Assembly (NCBI GenBank): GCA_902781315.1 | Contig: CACZIT010000001.1 | Coordinates: 62,001 to 126,000 of the forward strand | From: an uncultured Prevotellaceae bacterium | GTDB taxonomy: Bacteria; Bacteroidota; Bacteroidia; Bacteroidales; Bacteroidaceae | Length of the DNA: 64,000 bases | Direction of reading: 5' to 3' | Part shown: positions 1 through 9,766 of the stretch, one piece after another | Layout: the number at the start of each line of letters is the position of its first letter | Numbering within the stretch: the first letter of the stretch is position 1 | Made by a program: the position numbers and the translations under genes | The notes under the pieces: model-generated | Told to the model about the DNA's origin: nothing | Database searches by the model: none | Seen by the model: the letters and a program-made list of their open reading frames with translations, nothing else

Positions 1-2
1 GG

Positions 3-128
3 GGGGTAATTCTTGTTTGTTTTATATGCTCTTTGGCAGTGACTCTTACTGCTTATATTTTCGGAATCGAAAAACATGAAAGAGAAGTTATTAATGGGAA
101 GATTAAAAAAATAGTATTGAAAAGATAA
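3..128 (+). CDS. C-terminal end of a probable polysaccharide flippase (Wzx), 5' truncated by the window
   Basis: An open frame enters from the left edge and ends at a TAA at 126-128. It encodes one hydrophobic segment (ILVCFICSLAVTLTAYIFG) followed by a basic tail ending KIKKIVLKR. A last membrane helix followed by a short Lys-rich tail with a KIKK motif is typical of the end of Bacteroidetes oligosaccharide flippases (PST family), which move lipid-linked repeat units across the inner membrane. The next gene begins 7 bp downstream, so the two are probably co-transcribed. Only about 41 residues are visible, so the family call is an inference from the tail and the locus. Confidence 0.5.
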   Translation, partial: GVILVCFICSLAVTLTAYIFGIEKHEREVINGKIKKIVLKR

Positions 129-134
129 TATAAA

Positions 135-1385
135 ATGCCCAATTTGCCAGACAAAAATAACTGCTGCGGATGTTCTGCCTGTATTGATTCATGTGCAAAG
201 AAAGCAATAACATTAGAGTTGGATAGGAACGGGTTTTATTATCCCGTAATTAATCATAATCTATGTGTCGAATGTAAAGCATGTGAATGGAATTGCCATA
301 TTCTGCATCAAGATGAGATAAGAAGAAACGATCGGAATCAAGAAACGCTGTTTTCTTGCTGGACCACAGATAAAGATCTATTGCGGAGAAGTGCCTCTGG
401 TGGTGCATTTGCTCAGTTAGCAAGCGATTTTCTGGAGATTGGTGATAGTCTTGTTGTTGGTGCAGAATTAGGTAAAGACGGATTGGTTAGGCTTGTTGTT
501 ATAGATAAAAAAGAAGATTTATGGAAACTTCAGCAATCCAAATATGAACAATGTAGATCAGAAGATATTTATAAATCTGTCAAAAAGAAACTGAGTCAAG
601 GGAAAAGAGTCCTTTTCTCAGGACTCCCATGTCAAATAGCAGCATTATATCACTTTCTCCATTATAAAAATTTAGAAAGATTATTTACTATTGAAATTCT
701 TTGTCATGGAGTTCCCTCTCGGTATCTTACAGATCTTTCTTTACGATTAAAAAGGGCGAGATCAATCCATTCGTATCGTACGAAATCTAAAGGTTGGTAT
801 GATGGGAATCGTACGGTTTACGCTATGTCTGACGGGAAAATAATTGAGGAAATATCAACACAGGAAGATTTTAGGTTTAAGTCTTATTTGACCTATTCTT
901 GTCTACGTAAATCATGTTATGGTTGCCGTTATGCAACTATGGATAGAGTGGCAGATTTAACTTTAGGTGATTTCTGGTATGGAGGAGAAGATAAAAGTGA
1001 CTATCAAAACTATGATGGAACATCATTGGTTATTGTAAACTCTAGCAAGGGAGTATTTTTATGGCAAAGGAGCGAGAAACTTATAAAGATTCCAGTAAGT
1101 TTTGAGATGGCTACAAGAAACAATCAGGCAATATATATGCCAACTTCAACTTATCCGCTCATATTATCAGATGATATATATAAGATAAAAAAAATGCCCG
1201 TGGTATTCCAGGCTGCTTTATTTCAGAATGGTTTCACAAATAGTCCTATTCGTTCACTTCTTTTTAAGATGTTTTTTTTCCCATTAAGGCGGGTTAAGGC
1301 TAAGGAGAAAGCAAAATTAACAGCAATTGTAAGAAGAAAGGAACTCGATAAGTTAAAAAATAGAGGCAAAATAAATGAAGATTAA
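135..1385 (+). CDS. Coenzyme F420 hydrogenase/dehydrogenase beta-subunit family Fe-S protein
   Basis: A 416-residue soluble protein. The N-terminus has two ferredoxin-like 4Fe-4S motifs, Cys10-13-16-20 and Cys44-47-50-54. The rest resembles the FrhB N and C domains, with the family-like segments FSGLPCQIAALYHFL and ILCHGVPS, and LGDFW near residue 280. F420 is not expected in Bacteroidales. Relatives in polysaccharide loci sit next to polysaccharide pyruvyl transferases, exactly as here: the next gene overlaps this one by 11 bp. It is probably a redox partner or modifying enzyme acting on the pyruvylated sugar, but the reaction is unknown. The family assignment is firm and the role is inferred from context. 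Confidence 0.85.
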   Translation: MPNLPDKNNCCGCSACIDSCAKKAITLELDRNGFYYPVINHNLCVECKACEWNCHILHQDEIRRNDRNQETLFSCWTTDKDLLRRSASGGAFAQLASDFLEIGDSLVVGAELGKDGLVRLVVIDKKEDLWKLQQSKYEQCRSEDIYKSVKKKLSQGKRVLFSGLPCQIAALYHFLHYKNLERLFTIEILCHGVPSRYLTDLSLRLKRARSIHSYRTKSKGWYDGNRTVYAMSDGKIIEEISTQEDFRFKSYLTYSCLRKSCYGCRYATMDRVADLTLGDFWYGGEDKSDYQNYDGTSLVIVNSSKGVFLWQRSEKLIKIPVSFEMATRNNQAIYMPTSTYPLILSDDIYKIKKMPVVFQAALFQNGFTNSPIRSLLFKMFFFPLRRVKAKEKAKLTAIVRRKELDKLKNRGKINED

Positions 1386-2607
1386 GTTAGTAACATTTGC
1401 GCCCCATCCTAATTTTGGTACGTGTTTGCAAGCATATGCATTGAATGCTGTTCTTGTAAAAATGGGATATGATGTGGAGTTTATTTATAATGATAGATTC
1501 AGCATCCTGCAAAAACTTGGTCATTTTATTAATCGCTTAGCTCAAATAGTTGGATTGAAACGAGTACACGTAAATGGGGTTACTGGAAGAACTGATATCC
1601 AACAATTGGAACTTCCCAATAGTCCATTAAAGTCATTCCTTGCTAAGTATATGGGTCTTAATAAGCTGGAAATCATTCATAAGAAACGACATTCGTTGCA
1701 ATGGAAAAAAGTAGTGAAGTTTGCGTGGATGGATGGTAATTTTAAGATGCGCCATTTATATTCTAAGGCAGATTATGAAAGTGTTGTAAGAGATGCAGAC
1801 ATATTTATAACAGGAAGTGATCAGATTTGGAATCCATATTGTGCAGGTTATGACCCAATGATGTTTTTGGAATTTGTAAAAGGAAGGAAGAAGAGCATCT
1901 CTTATTCATCTAGCATTTCACTGCCTGAGATTCCGAACGAAGTCAAAGATCGGATTAGAAATAATCTTTCATTTTTTCAGCATATTGCGGTGAGGGAGCA
2001 AAGATCAGTGGAACTTCTCAATAATCTTTTAGGTAGAAGGGATGTAAAACTAGTCGTAGATCCAACTTATCTTCTATCTATTCAAGAATGGGAAAATTTT
2101 TCATCTAAGGCTCAAATTGAATTTAATCTCCCGGAAAAATATATATTTTGTTATTGTATAGGTTCAAAGCGCCAAAATTCATATAACTCAGCACTTCAAG
2201 AAGTCAAAAATCTGACAGGTATAACAGAAGTAATAAATTTAGAGTGTTATAACCGAGATTTTAGTAATTGGGGAGACGGGCTTCTATATAAGGATGCTGG
2301 ACCATATGAATGGGTCTATTTGCTTCAACATGCATCTTACATTTGTATGGATTCGTTTCACGCAACGGTATTTGCATTGAAATTTAAAAAGGACTTTGTT
2401 CATGTGTTGAAAAATTGCAGTGATGAGATTGGGTCTCAAAATTCTAGAATGTATGATATGCTTCATCGTTATGGCCTAGACTATAAAATATATGAAGAAG
2501 GCAAAAATGATTGGCAAAAACCGATTGATTACAATAGAGTAACTCCCTTAATAAATGCAGAAATAGATGATTCTTTAAATTATTTGGCTTTCGAATTGTC
2601 GCATTAA
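1375..2607 (+). CDS. Polysaccharide pyruvyl transferase family protein
   Basis: A 410-residue protein of the polysaccharide pyruvyl transferase family (PF04230). It starts with a Rossmann-like strand and the segment HPNFGTCLQAYAL, contains the family hallmark ITGSDQIWNP near residue 145, and later has a CMDSFHATVFAL segment like the second GT-B half. Members transfer pyruvate from PEP to a sugar of a capsule or exopolysaccharide unit as a cyclic ketal. The gene overlaps the Fe-S protein upstream (ATG at 1375, upstream stop ending at 1385), indicating translational coupling. It therefore probably decorates the repeat unit made by this locus. The acceptor sugar cannot be read from sequence. Confidence 0.88.
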   Translation: MKIKLVTFAPHPNFGTCLQAYALNAVLVKMGYDVEFIYNDRFSILQKLGHFINRLAQIVGLKRVHVNGVTGRTDIQQLELPNSPLKSFLAKYMGLNKLEIIHKKRHSLQWKKVVKFAWMDGNFKMRHLYSKADYESVVRDADIFITGSDQIWNPYCAGYDPMMFLEFVKGRKKSISYSSSISLPEIPNEVKDRIRNNLSFFQHIAVREQRSVELLNNLLGRRDVKLVVDPTYLLSIQEWENFSSKAQIEFNLPEKYIFCYCIGSKRQNSYNSALQEVKNLTGITEVINLECYNRDFSNWGDGLLYKDAGPYEWVYLLQHASYICMDSFHATVFALKFKKDFVHVLKNCSDEIGSQNSRMYDMLHRYGLDYKIYEEGKNDWQKPIDYNRVTPLINAEIDDSLNYLAFELSH

Positions 2608-2614
2608 TAGGATT

Positions 2615-3603
2615 ATGATTTCGTCTTTGAACGCTTTTAGGATTTTTGCTACTCTTATAATTCTGATTTGCCATATGGATTGGATTTTCCCTATTAAATG
2701 GCATTTGGCGCCAATAGGAGTTTGTTTGTTTTTTGTGTTGTCAGGTTTTTGTGTAGAACTTGGTTACGGAACAAAAGAAGTAAAAGTATCATACTTTATT
2801 AGAAAGCGTATTATAAAACTTTATCCAATATATGCTTTCACAATGTTGATAGGCTTAGGACTTGCAATAGTAGGCCATAAAGAGTTTTGTAGTATAGCCA
2901 TTGACCTGTTGTTAAATAGTGTGCTTTTACAAACATTGATACCTTCTTTTCAATCTCTTAATGGTATTGCGTGGTATGTTGCTACTATTTGTTGGCTGTA
3001 TCTAATATATGCACTTGTCTTGAGAAAACTGAATAGTCCTACTCTTATAACGGCAATGCTTATTTATATGGTATTGTTAGATCTCTTGAGACCACATGTG
3101 GATGCTTATGGGCAAACATTGTGGTTCTATACGTTTTCTCCTTATAGCCGAGTCGTTGAGTTTTGTATGGGGGTATTGGGCGCTAGAATATTTCATAACA
3201 CAAAGAATACCAAACTGTCGCAAAAACAAATAGCGATGTTAGAAGGGGGAATTTTATCTGCGATTGTTGTATATGTACTGATAGATAATGACATTCGGGC
3301 ACACATATGGATTCTTAGTATTCTCTATACTATGGCTTTTTATGTATTTTCGTTTCAGGAAGGTGCTATCTCAAAATTTTTTTCTGGAAAGATTTTAGTT
3401 GTCTTTCCCCATATTCCTATGCGTTTTATATGATACATGGCTTGTGTTATATATTTTTTATGACTTTGTTAGATGTAAGGGAAAAGAATTACAGTATACT
3501 TAATATAACTACGGTTTTATTATCTATTGTTACAGCTGTAGTGGCATCATATACCATCAAGTATTATGATGGGAAAATTCAAAAAAAGATAAAGAATATA
3601 TGA
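2615..3603 (+). pseudogene. Acyltransferase 3 family (O-acetyltransferase) membrane protein, frameshifted at a T7 run
   Basis: The first frame (2615-3433, 272 residues) begins with the acyltransferase-3 pattern LNAFRIFATLIILICHMDW and has about eight membrane segments. It then ends abruptly. Adding one T to the T7 tract at 3377-3383 restores the usual family ending: SPYSYAFYMIHG followed by two more hydrophobic helices. The restored frame runs to a TGA at 3601-3603 that overlaps the ATG of glf (ATGA), which is how intact neighbours in this operon are joined. The intact product would be 329 residues and would O-acylate the polysaccharide at the inner membrane. The shift may be a true null, a slipped-strand phase switch, or a sequencing error in a homopolymer. 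Confidence 0.8.
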
Positions 3604-4733
3604 AACAGTATGACTATCTTATAGTTGGAAGTGGTTTGTATGGCGCGACATTTGCTTATTTGGCTAGACATAAGGGGAAAAAATGTCTTGTTGTTGATAG
3701 ACGGTCTCACTCAGGAGGAAATGTGTATTGCGAGAATGTTGAAGGAATCAATGTTCATAAATATGGAGCACATATTTTCCATACCAATAACAAAAAAGTT
3801 TGGAATTTTGTCAATTCCATTGTTGAGTTTAATCGCTACACCAATTCCCCGATAGCACGATACAAAGACAAGTTATTCAACTTGCCTTTTAATATGAATA
3901 CTTTCCATGAAATATGGCCAGATGTATACACGCCATTACAAGCTGAAGCTAGAATCGACGAGCAAAAGAAAGCCGCTTTGGAAAAAATGAAAGTTGATGG
4001 TGTTGAGATACCAAGGAATTTGGAAGAACAAGCTCTGATTCTTATAGGGGAAGATATTTACCATGCACTCATAGAAGGTTACACAGAAAAACAATGGGGG
4101 CGCCATTGCTCTGAATTACCGCCATTCATTATCAAGCGTCTCCCTGTGCGTCTTGTCTTTGATAACAATTATTTTAACGCACTTTATCAAGGTATTCCCA
4201 TTGGCGGATATAACAAGCTGATAGATGGTTTGCTTGATGGAGTTGATGTTCGTTTGAATTGCGACTATTTGATGCATCGGGGCGAATTGAACGAATTGGC
4301 AGAGAAGGTGGTGTACACTGGAGCTCTTGATGAATTTTTTGATTTTAGTGAGGGAAAGTTGCAATATCGTACAGTAAGATTTGAAACAGAGATTTTGGAA
4401 GAACCAAACTATCAGGGGAATGCTGTTGTTAATTATACGGATAGAAATGTGCCTTACACTCGAGTAATTGAACATAAGCATTTTGAGCATTTCGGTCAAA
4501 CCGTTTATGATATACCCCGAACTGTTGTAAGCAAAGAGTTCAGTATGGAATGGAAACCAGGAATGGAGCCCTATTATCCAGTGAATGATGAGACGAATGT
4601 GGCCTTATATGGCAGATATAGAGATCGTGCAAACCTGATTCCATATATGCAATTTGGTGGACGTTTGGCAGATTATGCATATTACGATATGGATAGAATA
4701 ATAGAAAATGTCTTCACCCTTTTTAATATTTGA
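3600..4733 (+). CDS. glf: UDP-galactopyranose mutase
   Basis: A 377-residue FAD enzyme that interconverts UDP-galactopyranose and UDP-galactofuranose in the cytoplasm. The N-terminus carries the dinucleotide-binding glycine motif VGSGLYGATFA (residues 9-19) and the Glf hallmark KYGAHIFHTNN. Also visible are EGYTEKQWG, IPIGGYNKL and the C-terminal GRYRDR segment. Length and motif order are normal. The ATG overlaps the stop of the frameshifted acyltransferase. Its presence predicts galactofuranose in the polysaccharide, presumably added by one of the transferases nearby. Confidence 0.96.
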   Translation: MKQYDYLIVGSGLYGATFAYLARHKGKKCLVVDRRSHSGGNVYCENVEGINVHKYGAHIFHTNNKKVWNFVNSIVEFNRYTNSPIARYKDKLFNLPFNMNTFHEIWPDVYTPLQAEARIDEQKKAALEKMKVDGVEIPRNLEEQALILIGEDIYHALIEGYTEKQWGRHCSELPPFIIKRLPVRLVFDNNYFNALYQGIPIGGYNKLIDGLLDGVDVRLNCDYLMHRGELNELAEKVVYTGALDEFFDFSEGKLQYRTVRFETEILEEPNYQGNAVVNYTDRNVPYTRVIEHKHFEHFGQTVYDIPRTVVSKEFSMEWKPGMEPYYPVNDETNVALYGRYRDRANLIPYMQFGGRLADYAYYDMDRIIENVFTLFNI

Positions 4734-4738
4734 AACAT

Positions 4739-5578
4739 ATGAAAACGAACAATTCTACAATTTTGGTGGTTTGCCATAAACCAGCAGATGTTTATGATGA
4801 AGGAATATATACACCTATACAAGTTGGAAAGGCCTTATCAAATATAGACTTAGGTTATATTGGAGATGATACTGGTGATAATATTTCCAATAAAAATCCC
4901 TACTATTGCGAATTAACTGCACAATATTGGGCATGGAAAAACTTGCAATGTAGAAATGTTGGTTTGTGCCATTATAGAAGGTACTTCGAGGATATCTTTA
5001 CAGAAGAAAGACTCGATGACATATTCAATAATTATGATGTCATTCTTCCTCGGCCTTTTGTACATAGTGTTAGAGGTGGGAGCATCCTCCATAAGTTAAT
5101 AACAATTTTGACAATTGAGGATGTGGCAATATTTTTGTTAGTCATCAAGAAGTTATATCCTGAATATGAACAGGCCGTTGTTGACTATATGAAAGGAAAT
5201 CTCGATATTCCATACAATATGTTCGTTGCGCCCAAAAATCTTTTCGATAAATTTTCTGAATGGCAGTTTTCTATTTTGTTTGAATGTGAAAAGTATGTAA
5301 GACTTTCAGGATACAGCCGACTTAGAAGGCTATTTGGATATTTTGCAGAGTGTTTATGGGGGATTTATTGCCTTCATAATAAGTTAAAGATATTTTTTGT
5401 TCCTTTAGTTGGGACATTAGATTCTCGCTATAGGAGCAAAATACATGATATGGTAACTTGTTCCCTCTATCATTGTTTCAATCCGACAAATTATTCAACT
5501 ATAGATCAGCTTGTAGGTGGTTCTATTAATTTATTGAAGAATGATAGTATTTATGATGCCATTTTGTCTCAAAAATAG
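4739..5578 (+). CDS. DUF4422 domain glycosyltransferase
   Basis: A 279-residue soluble protein matching the DUF4422 family (PF14393) of capsule and LPS glycosyltransferases. Family features include VVCHKPADVYDEG at the N-terminus, the segment LTAQYWAWKN, GLCHYRRYF, and PYNMFVAPKNLFDKF. The first ATG of the frame (4739) is chosen; an upstream TTG at 4730 would overlap the glf stop but is less likely. DUF4422 proteins are often found beside glf, and some members are candidate galactofuranosyltransferases, so a Galf acceptor role is plausible but unproven. Confidence 0.85.
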   Translation: MKTNNSTILVVCHKPADVYDEGIYTPIQVGKALSNIDLGYIGDDTGDNISNKNPYYCELTAQYWAWKNLQCRNVGLCHYRRYFEDIFTEERLDDIFNNYDVILPRPFVHSVRGGSILHKLITILTIEDVAIFLLVIKKLYPEYEQAVVDYMKGNLDIPYNMFVAPKNLFDKFSEWQFSILFECEKYVRLSGYSRLRRLFGYFAECLWGIYCLHNKLKIFFVPLVGTLDSRYRSKIHDMVTCSLYHCFNPTNYSTIDQLVGGSINLLKNDSIYDAILSQK

Positions 5579-5601
5579 AATATATTTATATTTAATGGAT
5601 T

Positions 5602-6966
5602 ATGACGATACAAGCCAAGTCATATAAAAGTCAAAGTTTTAGACATTTCTTAATTTATTTAGCGGCGACTCTGGGCGTTTTGTTATTGTACCTTTTTCTG
5701 ATTTCAGAAATTGTTGACAAACATAATGCATATACCGGATTAATCTCTCACGGTGCCATTGGACTATTTTGCGTAGTATTGTATTCTCAAGTTTTACTTC
5801 GCGATTATAAAATGTCGGCAACGCTGTTTATAGCATATATCTTTTACGCAATATTCGGATATTTGCATTACACAACATTTGTGGACCCTCAATATTTGTT
5901 CCATCCTAGTTTTGTCGTCTACACAACTGGTGACTATCCTGCAACAGCAGAACAAATATCTATTTATATAGATAAATTTGATTACACCCACTCCAGTATT
6001 CGAGATTATGCCTTTATGCCACACCCCGAATTATATGCTTTATTAAGTGTCATTTATAAAATTTCGGGTAATTTCATTTTGACAATTATTCCTATTAATT
6101 GTTTTTTTCGTTTTATATCTGCAATATCTGTGGCTTATATTGTTAAGGTTCGCAATAGTGACTATAGGGTAGCGCTATGTTTGGGCTTAGTTTATGTTCT
6201 TTTAGGATTAAGTAGTCAGATGGGACGATATTCTCTTGGGCTTTTTTTGATCACATTTATTACAACTCTTTTCGTCCTATCATCAAAATTCCGATTTGTT
6301 TGGGTAATAGTAATGTCATACATTTATTATTTAATGAGGGAACCATATGTACTAGTACCTTTTGGCGCATATATTTTGTATGAGTTTTTTAAAGCAGAGA
6401 ATAAGAATCGTTCAGGTAGAAGACTAATACTTATAGTCGTAACGATATTTATAGCAATGGCTACTGCAAGTTATTTTGAAGAATTGCTCTTTGAAAATGA
6501 AAGTAATCTGTCATATCTAAGTTCATTAGACAATGTTTATACATATTTGTTATTTCCTGTAAAATATTTTATTGCTATCGTAGGTGCTTTTCCGTGGACG
6601 TACCAACATTTTTTTGGGGGTATTCCCGAGTTTACACATTATATAACTACACCTTTTAATTCGTGTATGGCATTTTATGTTACACTCGTTGTTTTTCCCT
6701 ATATTTACAAGAAAATATGCTCACGTGAAACAATAGATTATTTGGCGTTTATAGCAATTTTAATTATGGCCCTCGCTGTGATGAGCTCGGCCGTTAACCT
6801 AGGCTATACCATTTTTGGTTTCCTATTTTTTATCCCTACAATTGTGGAGGATTTTAAAATTAGAAGAATGATAAAATTTACTATTGGATTCTTTGTGTTT
6901 ATGGCTTTATTTAATTTCATATATGTTGTTTTAGGTATCAGTGGAGTTAAAAGTATCTTTGGATAG
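5602..6966 (+). CDS. Multi-pass membrane protein, probable polysaccharide polymerase (Wzy-like)
   Basis: A 454-residue hydrophobic protein with roughly ten to twelve predicted membrane helices and a long polar loop near residues 100-140 (TTGDYPATAEQISIYIDKF). Sequence conservation in Wzy proteins is low, so no catalytic motif can be named. Its size, topology and position between transferase genes match repeat-unit polymerases, which act at the periplasmic face of the inner membrane, and no other polymerase candidate is visible in the locus. Base composition is AT-rich like the rest of the first 9.6 kb. An EpsG-like protein or a lipid-linked-sugar GT-C transferase is an alternative. Confidence 0.6.
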   Translation: MTIQAKSYKSQSFRHFLIYLAATLGVLLLYLFLISEIVDKHNAYTGLISHGAIGLFCVVLYSQVLLRDYKMSATLFIAYIFYAIFGYLHYTTFVDPQYLFHPSFVVYTTGDYPATAEQISIYIDKFDYTHSSIRDYAFMPHPELYALLSVIYKISGNFILTIIPINCFFRFISAISVAYIVKVRNSDYRVALCLGLVYVLLGLSSQMGRYSLGLFLITFITTLFVLSSKFRFVWVIVMSYIYYLMREPYVLVPFGAYILYEFFKAENKNRSGRRLILIVVTIFIAMATASYFEELLFENESNLSYLSSLDNVYTYLLFPVKYFIAIVGAFPWTYQHFFGGIPEFTHYITTPFNSCMAFYVTLVVFPYIYKKICSRETIDYLAFIAILIMALAVMSSAVNLGYTIFGFLFFIPTIVEDFKIRRMIKFTIGFFVFMALFNFIYVVLGISGVKSIFG

Positions 6967-6998
6967 TGATTGATATGTGATAGAACTTATTATTAATT

Positions 6999-7817
6999 AT
7001 GAAAACTAATGTTATTTTTTCAGGTGGTTTGGGTAACCAGATGTTCCAATTTGCTTTGGTACTTGCTTTAAGGTCGAAAGGCATTAAGACAGATTTGGAT
7101 ATTTCATTTTATAATTATACTCAAATGCATAATGGATATGAATTAAAAAAGATATTTGGAATAAAAGATCATGTTATTAATAAAAAAGGAACACATCTTT
7201 TATGGTTACGCTTTCTTGACAAGTTTAACCCAAGAAGCTTAGTTTTGAAAGATAATCTCTCTTATAATCATATGGTGATATCTCACCCCCAAAGGTATAT
7301 TCGAGGGTATTGGCAGAGTGAACGTTATTTCCAAGATGTCTCCGAAAAAGTCAGGGAGGCTTTTCGCTTTAAAAAAATTGATAAATATAATCTTGAGTTA
7401 GCAGAGTCTATGCAACAGACTGTATCTGTAAGTTTACACATACGACGTGGCGATTATGCAAAATTCGGCATCCCTTTCGCTGGCGAGGAATTTTATCGAA
7501 GAGCAGTTGATGTAATTTCTGAAAAAATTGGTCCTGCATTTTATTTTATTTTTTCAGACGATACAGAGGAGGCTAACCGCATAGCCAATCTTTTAGGAAT
7601 TAAATATAGATTAGTGAACCATAATAAAGGGGCAGAGTCTTATAAAGATATGTTCCTGATGAGCCAGTGTAAACACAACATAATTGCAAATAGCAGTTTC
7701 TCTTGGTGGGGGGCATGGCTTAATGCTAATATAGGAAAAATAGTTATTGCTCCACAGGTTTGGATAGAGCGTAGGCCTGAATTCAAACCTCAGTGTAAAG
7801 ATTGGATTTTAGTTTGA
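6999..7817 (+). CDS. Alpha-1,2-fucosyltransferase, GT11 family
   Basis: A 272-residue soluble transferase. The N-terminal GGLGNQMFQFA motif, the central HIRRGDY motif that binds GDP-fucose, and the C-terminal NSSFSWWGAWLN segment are diagnostic of GT11 (PF01531). It transfers L-fucose from GDP-fucose to a sugar hydroxyl, usually galactose. The donor would be made by Gmd and Fcl, encoded at 26344 and 28344 in the same locus. The gene ends 3 bp before the next ATG, consistent with one transcript. Linkage type is inferred from the family. Confidence 0.93.
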   Translation: MKTNVIFSGGLGNQMFQFALVLALRSKGIKTDLDISFYNYTQMHNGYELKKIFGIKDHVINKKGTHLLWLRFLDKFNPRSLVLKDNLSYNHMVISHPQRYIRGYWQSERYFQDVSEKVREAFRFKKIDKYNLELAESMQQTVSVSLHIRRGDYAKFGIPFAGEEFYRRAVDVISEKIGPAFYFIFSDDTEEANRIANLLGIKYRLVNHNKGAESYKDMFLMSQCKHNIIANSSFSWWGAWLNANIGKIVIAPQVWIERRPEFKPQCKDWILV

Positions 7818-7820
7818 ATT

Positions 7821-8711
7821 ATGATGATGATAAAACAACAGTTTTGTAGAATTGCTCTTAAAGGTTTAAAGTTATTGAGCATAGACCATTGCATGTCAGA
7901 TGGGATGTATTTGCAAATGCTTTATTATAGAGTGTTTGGTAAGAAGTTGAATCTTGATAATCCAAAAACCTATAATGAAAAGTTGCAATGGCTAAAATTG
8001 AATTATCGTCCGGCAATTCTCTCAAGTTTGGTTGACAAGAATGAAGTAAAGCATTACGTTGCCGAAAGAATAGGGAATGAATACGTAATTCCTACTCTTG
8101 GTGTATGGAATAGCTTTGATGAAATTGATTTTAATTTTTTGCCTGACCAGTTTGTGTTAAAGTGCACTCATGATTCTGGTGGCGTCGCGATTGTAAAGGA
8201 TAAGGCAAACATGAAGAAGGAGGCTATCAAGAAGAAACTGTCTGCTGCCCAAAAAAGGAACCATTATTGGAGTGGCCGAGAGTGGCCTTATAAAAATGTT
8301 GTTCCACGGATAATTGCCGAACCTTATTTGGAAGACAAGACGACTCATGAGTTAACAGATTATAAGTTCTTCTGCTTTAATGGCACAGTTAAGGCCGTGA
8401 TGGTTGCAACAGAGCGACAGACGGGGCACACGAAGTTTGATTTTTGTGATACGAATTTCCAACACCTTCCCTTTCGTTGGGGGCATGATCATTCTTCCCA
8501 AGAACTGAAAAAACCGCAGGGCTTTGAGGCGATGTTGGAAGTAGCGGCTAATCTGTCTAGTTGTTTCCCGCATGTCCGTGTTGATTTGTATAATGTTGAA
8601 GGGAAAATATATTTTGGTGAACTCACTTTTTTCCATTGGTCTGGTATGTGCCCATTTGAACCCGAAGAATGGGATAAGAAGTTTGGTGAATGGATGGAAT
8701 TACCTGAATAA
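7821..8711 (+). CDS. TupA-like ATP-grasp glycosyltransferase-associated protein
   Basis: A 296-residue protein of the ATPgrasp_TupA family (PF14305). Recognisable features are the N-terminal NPKTYNEKLQWLKL segment, VDKNEVKHYV, FVLKCTHDSGG, a DYKFFCFNG strand and a C-terminal RVDLYNVEGKIYFGELTF segment holding the ATP-grasp metal ligands. Family members are common in capsule and teichuronopeptide loci and probably ligate an amino-acid or similar group to a sugar, though many are annotated simply as glycosyltransferases. Three ATGs in a row (7821-7829) make the exact start uncertain by two residues. Confidence 0.85.
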   Translation: MMMIKQQFCRIALKGLKLLSIDHCMSDGMYLQMLYYRVFGKKLNLDNPKTYNEKLQWLKLNYRPAILSSLVDKNEVKHYVAERIGNEYVIPTLGVWNSFDEIDFNFLPDQFVLKCTHDSGGVAIVKDKANMKKEAIKKKLSAAQKRNHYWSGREWPYKNVVPRIIAEPYLEDKTTHELTDYKFFCFNGTVKAVMVATERQTGHTKFDFCDTNFQHLPFRWGHDHSSQELKKPQGFEAMLEVAANLSSCFPHVRVDLYNVEGKIYFGELTFFHWSGMCPFEPEEWDKKFGEWMELPE

Positions 8712-8718
8712 GTAGAAT

Positions 8719-9648
8719 ATGGTAGAATGTTCAAATAGTCCTAAAATCTCTGTAGTTATGTGTACATATAACACAGAGGAATTTTTAGTAGAAGCCATCG
8801 AAAGCATTTTGGCCCAAACATTCCAAGATTTTGAATTCATTATTTGGGATGATGGCTCAACAGACAATACCAAAGCGATAGTTGAGAAATACAAGGATGC
8901 TCGCATAAGGTATTTCTATCATGTTAACACAGGGCTAGGTATGGCTTTGAGGCTAGCTTGTGCAGAAGCAAAAGGTGAGTATATTGCACGAATGGATAGC
9001 GATGATATCAGTCTTCCAGAACGTTTTGCCACGGAGGTGGCATTTTTAGATAATCATCCGGAATATGTGCTTGTTTCGTCAGCGGTGTATGATATTGATG
9101 AAAATGGAAAGTTGTTAGGACGAGTTTTTCCTTGCTCAGACGATAGGGTGTTGAAAGGTGTGTTGTCTTATCCGGCGAGTATGATCTCACACCCAATGGT
9201 GATGATGAGGCGTGATGCTTATGAAAGAGCGGGCGGGTATATCCCTATAAGAAAAAGTCAGGACATGTTGTTTTGGAGTCGAATTGCTAAGCAGGGAAAG
9301 TTTTACAATATTCCTACTCCATTGGGAAAATATAGGATATTATCAAATTCACTAGGTCATGCTTGTAATCCGTATGCCCCAATTTTTTGGGTATTTTTGC
9401 GTAAAATGATAAATGATGAAATTGTTTTAGATTCAGATGTAGATACATTCAACTCTTTGTATCAGTATTCTAAACAGTATATTGAAAGAAGAGATAATAA
9501 TAAAGTGGAATGGAAGAAGACTTGGGAGGAAAAAGTTTTTTCAATTGCTTGCCCATTGCTTGGTAATCGCTTCGCACAAGATTCAATAGTAGGAATTAAA
9601 AATCTATGTTATCTCGTCAAGTTGCATCTTTTTAAGATCTTTAATTAA
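8719..9648 (+). CDS. Family 2 glycosyltransferase
   Basis: A 309-residue GT-A enzyme. The N-terminus has the GT2 signature ISVVMCTYNTEEFL, followed by FEFIIWDDGSTDNT and the metal-binding ARMDSDDISLPERF, the DxD equivalent. A HPMVMMRRDAY segment lies in the acceptor half. It would add one sugar of the repeat unit at the cytoplasmic face. It is the last gene of the strongly AT-rich section. Donor and linkage cannot be deduced. Confidence 0.92.
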   Translation: MVECSNSPKISVVMCTYNTEEFLVEAIESILAQTFQDFEFIIWDDGSTDNTKAIVEKYKDARIRYFYHVNTGLGMALRLACAEAKGEYIARMDSDDISLPERFATEVAFLDNHPEYVLVSSAVYDIDENGKLLGRVFPCSDDRVLKGVLSYPASMISHPMVMMRRDAYERAGGYIPIRKSQDMLFWSRIAKQGKFYNIPTPLGKYRILSNSLGHACNPYAPIFWVFLRKMINDEIVLDSDVDTFNSLYQYSKQYIERRDNNKVEWKKTWEEKVFSIACPLLGNRFAQDSIVGIKNLCYLVKLHLFKIFN

Positions 9649-9766
9649 TGCCCTTTCTATCTTTCTATATCAAAATAATAAGTCCACTCTTTATGGCTTT
9701 AGAATATATTCCTTTCAACTCATAATTCTCCTAGAAAGAATTAAAATCTTATAAAGTAAAGAAAGC
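9649..9766. other. Intergenic spacer between AT-rich and moderate-GC parts of the locus
   Basis: A 118 bp AT-rich spacer with no ORF, no clear TAnnTTTG promoter and no strong hairpin. Base composition changes noticeably on either side: upstream transferase genes are AT-rich, while the downstream GT4 gene is balanced. This suggests a junction between variable and more conserved parts of the polysaccharide locus. Confidence 0.4.
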
